DNA of 6,812 nucleotides, taken from contig JAIRRF010000041.1 in NCBI GenBank assembly GCA_031256115.1, positions 1 through 6,812 of the forward strand, in the 5' to 3' direction. The notes below the pieces were generated by a model. It ran no database searches. It was not told the DNA's origin and worked only from the letters and a program-made list of their open reading frames with translations. This DNA comes from Treponema sp. (GTDB taxonomy: Bacteria > Spirochaetota > Spirochaetia > Treponematales > Breznakiellaceae). The position numbers and the translations under genes were made by a program. This document shows, piece after piece, positions 6,293-6,812 of this stretch (position 1 is its first letter; the number at the start of each line of letters is the position of its first letter).

Positions 6293-6613
6293 TTAATATT
6301 TCAATAATTTTTGAATCACCGTTGCCATTGCCTGATTAAACCGTGTCCTGAGTTCCGCAGAGCGCTTGGCATCCTGAATTTGCCATTCCCTTTCATTTGC
6401 AACAGCACTAATCTTTGATTCCGCAGCTCTTGCTCTTTCATCCAGGGCAGAAAAATCGTTTGCAGCAACCAATGGCCTTTCTGCTAAATTTTCTGCTTCG
6501 ACCACTATAGCTTCGTATGAACCGATAGCTTCGTCTATCTCCGTACGTCCTGCAAAAACCGAAGCGGCGAGAGCGAAAAACAGAACCACGCCGCAAAAAA
6601 TAATCTTCTTCAT
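6293..6613 (-). CDS. Small secreted helical protein, function unknown
   Basis: A 106-residue protein not recognised as a named family. It starts with a classic signal peptide: MKK, a hydrophobic stretch to about residue 18, and a probable signal peptidase I site after ASVFA (residue 21). No lipobox cysteine is present at a cleavage position. The mature part, about 85 residues, has no cysteines and is rich in Ala, Glu, Arg and Lys with a helical, coiled-coil-like pattern (for example ALDERARAAESKISAVANE), ending in IQKLLKY. It is therefore probably a periplasmic or exported helical protein. The ATG at 6613 is chosen because AGGGGG lies 7 nt upstream; an ATG at 6631 would put the Shine-Dalgarno inside the gene. 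It has its own promoter candidate and runs in the same direction as gltX, separated by the repeat element. Confidence 0.75.
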   Translation of the reverse strand: MKKIIFCGVVLFFALAASVFAGRTEIDEAIGSYEAIVVEAENLAERPLVAANDFSALDERARAAESKISAVANEREWQIQDAKRSAELRTRFNQAMATVIQKLLKY

Positions 6614-6620
6614 AATATGG

Positions 6621-6626
6621 CCCCCT
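6621..6626 (-). promoter_or_regulatory. Shine-Dalgarno of the small secreted protein
   Basis: AGGGGG (minus strand) lies 7 nt before the ATG at 6613 and decides that start over the in-frame ATG at 6631. Confidence 0.7.
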
Positions 6627-6634
6627 AGCAAATA

Positions 6635-6663
6635 ATTCTCTACTCTATTATTTTCTTTGTCAA
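6635..6663 (-). promoter_or_regulatory. Predicted promoter of the small secreted protein
   Basis: Read leftward: a perfect TTGACA (6663-6658), a 17-bp A/T-rich spacer, then GAGAAT (6640-6635, four of six matches to TATAAT). Transcription would start near 6628, giving a short leader that just contains the Shine-Dalgarno. Confidence 0.5.
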
Positions 6664-6691
6664 TACGGTATAAAGTAAAGTCAACGACCAG

Positions 6692-6720
6692 TAGAAATGA
6701 CCCCTGTTTTTTGGTAAAAT
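6692..6720 (+). promoter_or_regulatory. Possible promoter of the right-edge gene
   Basis: TAGAAA (6692-6697, four of six), a 17-bp spacer, and TAAAAT (6715-6720, five of six). The -10 ends 9 nt before the ATG at 6730, so any leader would be only a few bases long. The region is A/T-rich, so chance matches are likely. Confidence 0.35.
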
Positions 6721-6729
6721 AAAGTACCC

Positions 6730-6812
6730 ATGTACAGACCTTATAAAAACCCGGTTATTATGGCCTCTCCGAATATTAAGGTTCAGGAACCCCGGGTTTC
6801 TAAATTTGTGGT
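6730..6812 (+). CDS. N-terminus of an unidentified protein, cut by the window edge
   Basis: An open frame starts at ATG 6730 and runs without a stop to the edge: 27 codons beginning MYRPYKNPVIMASPN. An in-frame ATG at 6760 (MASPNIKVQEP) is an alternative start. No Shine-Dalgarno is seen before either; a -10-like TAAAAT precedes the first. The visible part is polar, with no signal peptide or membrane segment, and I do not recognise a family. It is divergent from the small secreted gene. With so few codons, it could be a chance frame. Confidence 0.4.
   Translation, partial: MYRPYKNPVIMASPNIKVQEPRVSKFV

Noticed and set aside
6697..6717. Six-codon open frame MTPVFW before the right-edge gene, as a possible regulatory leader peptide
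   Set aside because: It has no Shine-Dalgarno, no runs of a regulatory amino acid and no attenuator-like stems; the predicted promoter -10 lies at its end.

Overview
The window looks like a spirochaete chromosome, most likely Treponema-like. The main evidence is a divergent second FliG of the spirochaetal FliG1 type. The G+C content is moderate and the genes are closely packed. No tRNA, rRNA, CRISPR array, insertion sequence or prophage gene is visible, so this is a core-type housekeeping and motility region. The genus is inferred from protein character only.

Layout: positions 1-2994 hold a leftward pair. fliG1 (start at 2994) is followed after 20 bp by a large M16C metallopeptidase that runs off the left edge. 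Only 19 bp to the right of the fliG1 start, a rightward pair begins: type II pantothenate kinase (coaW, 3014-3829) and a YmdB-family phosphodiesterase (3843-4634). This pair converges on glutamyl-tRNA synthetase (gltX, 4641-6149, leftward) with 6 bp between the stop codons. Upstream of gltX is a 105-bp intergenic element made of nested inverted repeats and three copies of a 9-base word. Then comes a small leftward gene for a secreted 106-residue helical protein (6293-6613). At the right edge a rightward gene starts at about 6730 and is cut off.

The most notable feature is how the genes begin. coaW and gltX have family-anchored N-termini, no Shine-Dalgarno sequence, and a -10 hexamer ending 5 nt before the ATG, which predicts leaderless mRNAs. 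fliG1 and the right-edge gene have weaker versions with 9 nt between hexamer and ATG. The M16C gene (second in its operon) and the small secreted gene have clear Shine-Dalgarno sequences. The fliG1 and coaW starts share one A/T tract carrying overlapping -10-like hexamers on both strands, so initiation in the two directions may be mutually exclusive.

Functionally the window combines coenzyme A synthesis, a cyclic-nucleotide or RNA-related phosphodiesterase, a tRNA-charging enzyme, a flagellar switch paralogue and a peptide-degrading protease. They do not form one pathway. I see no strong evidence for a new multi-gene system; the interest lies in the transcription and translation start architecture, the structured repeat and the diverged FliG.
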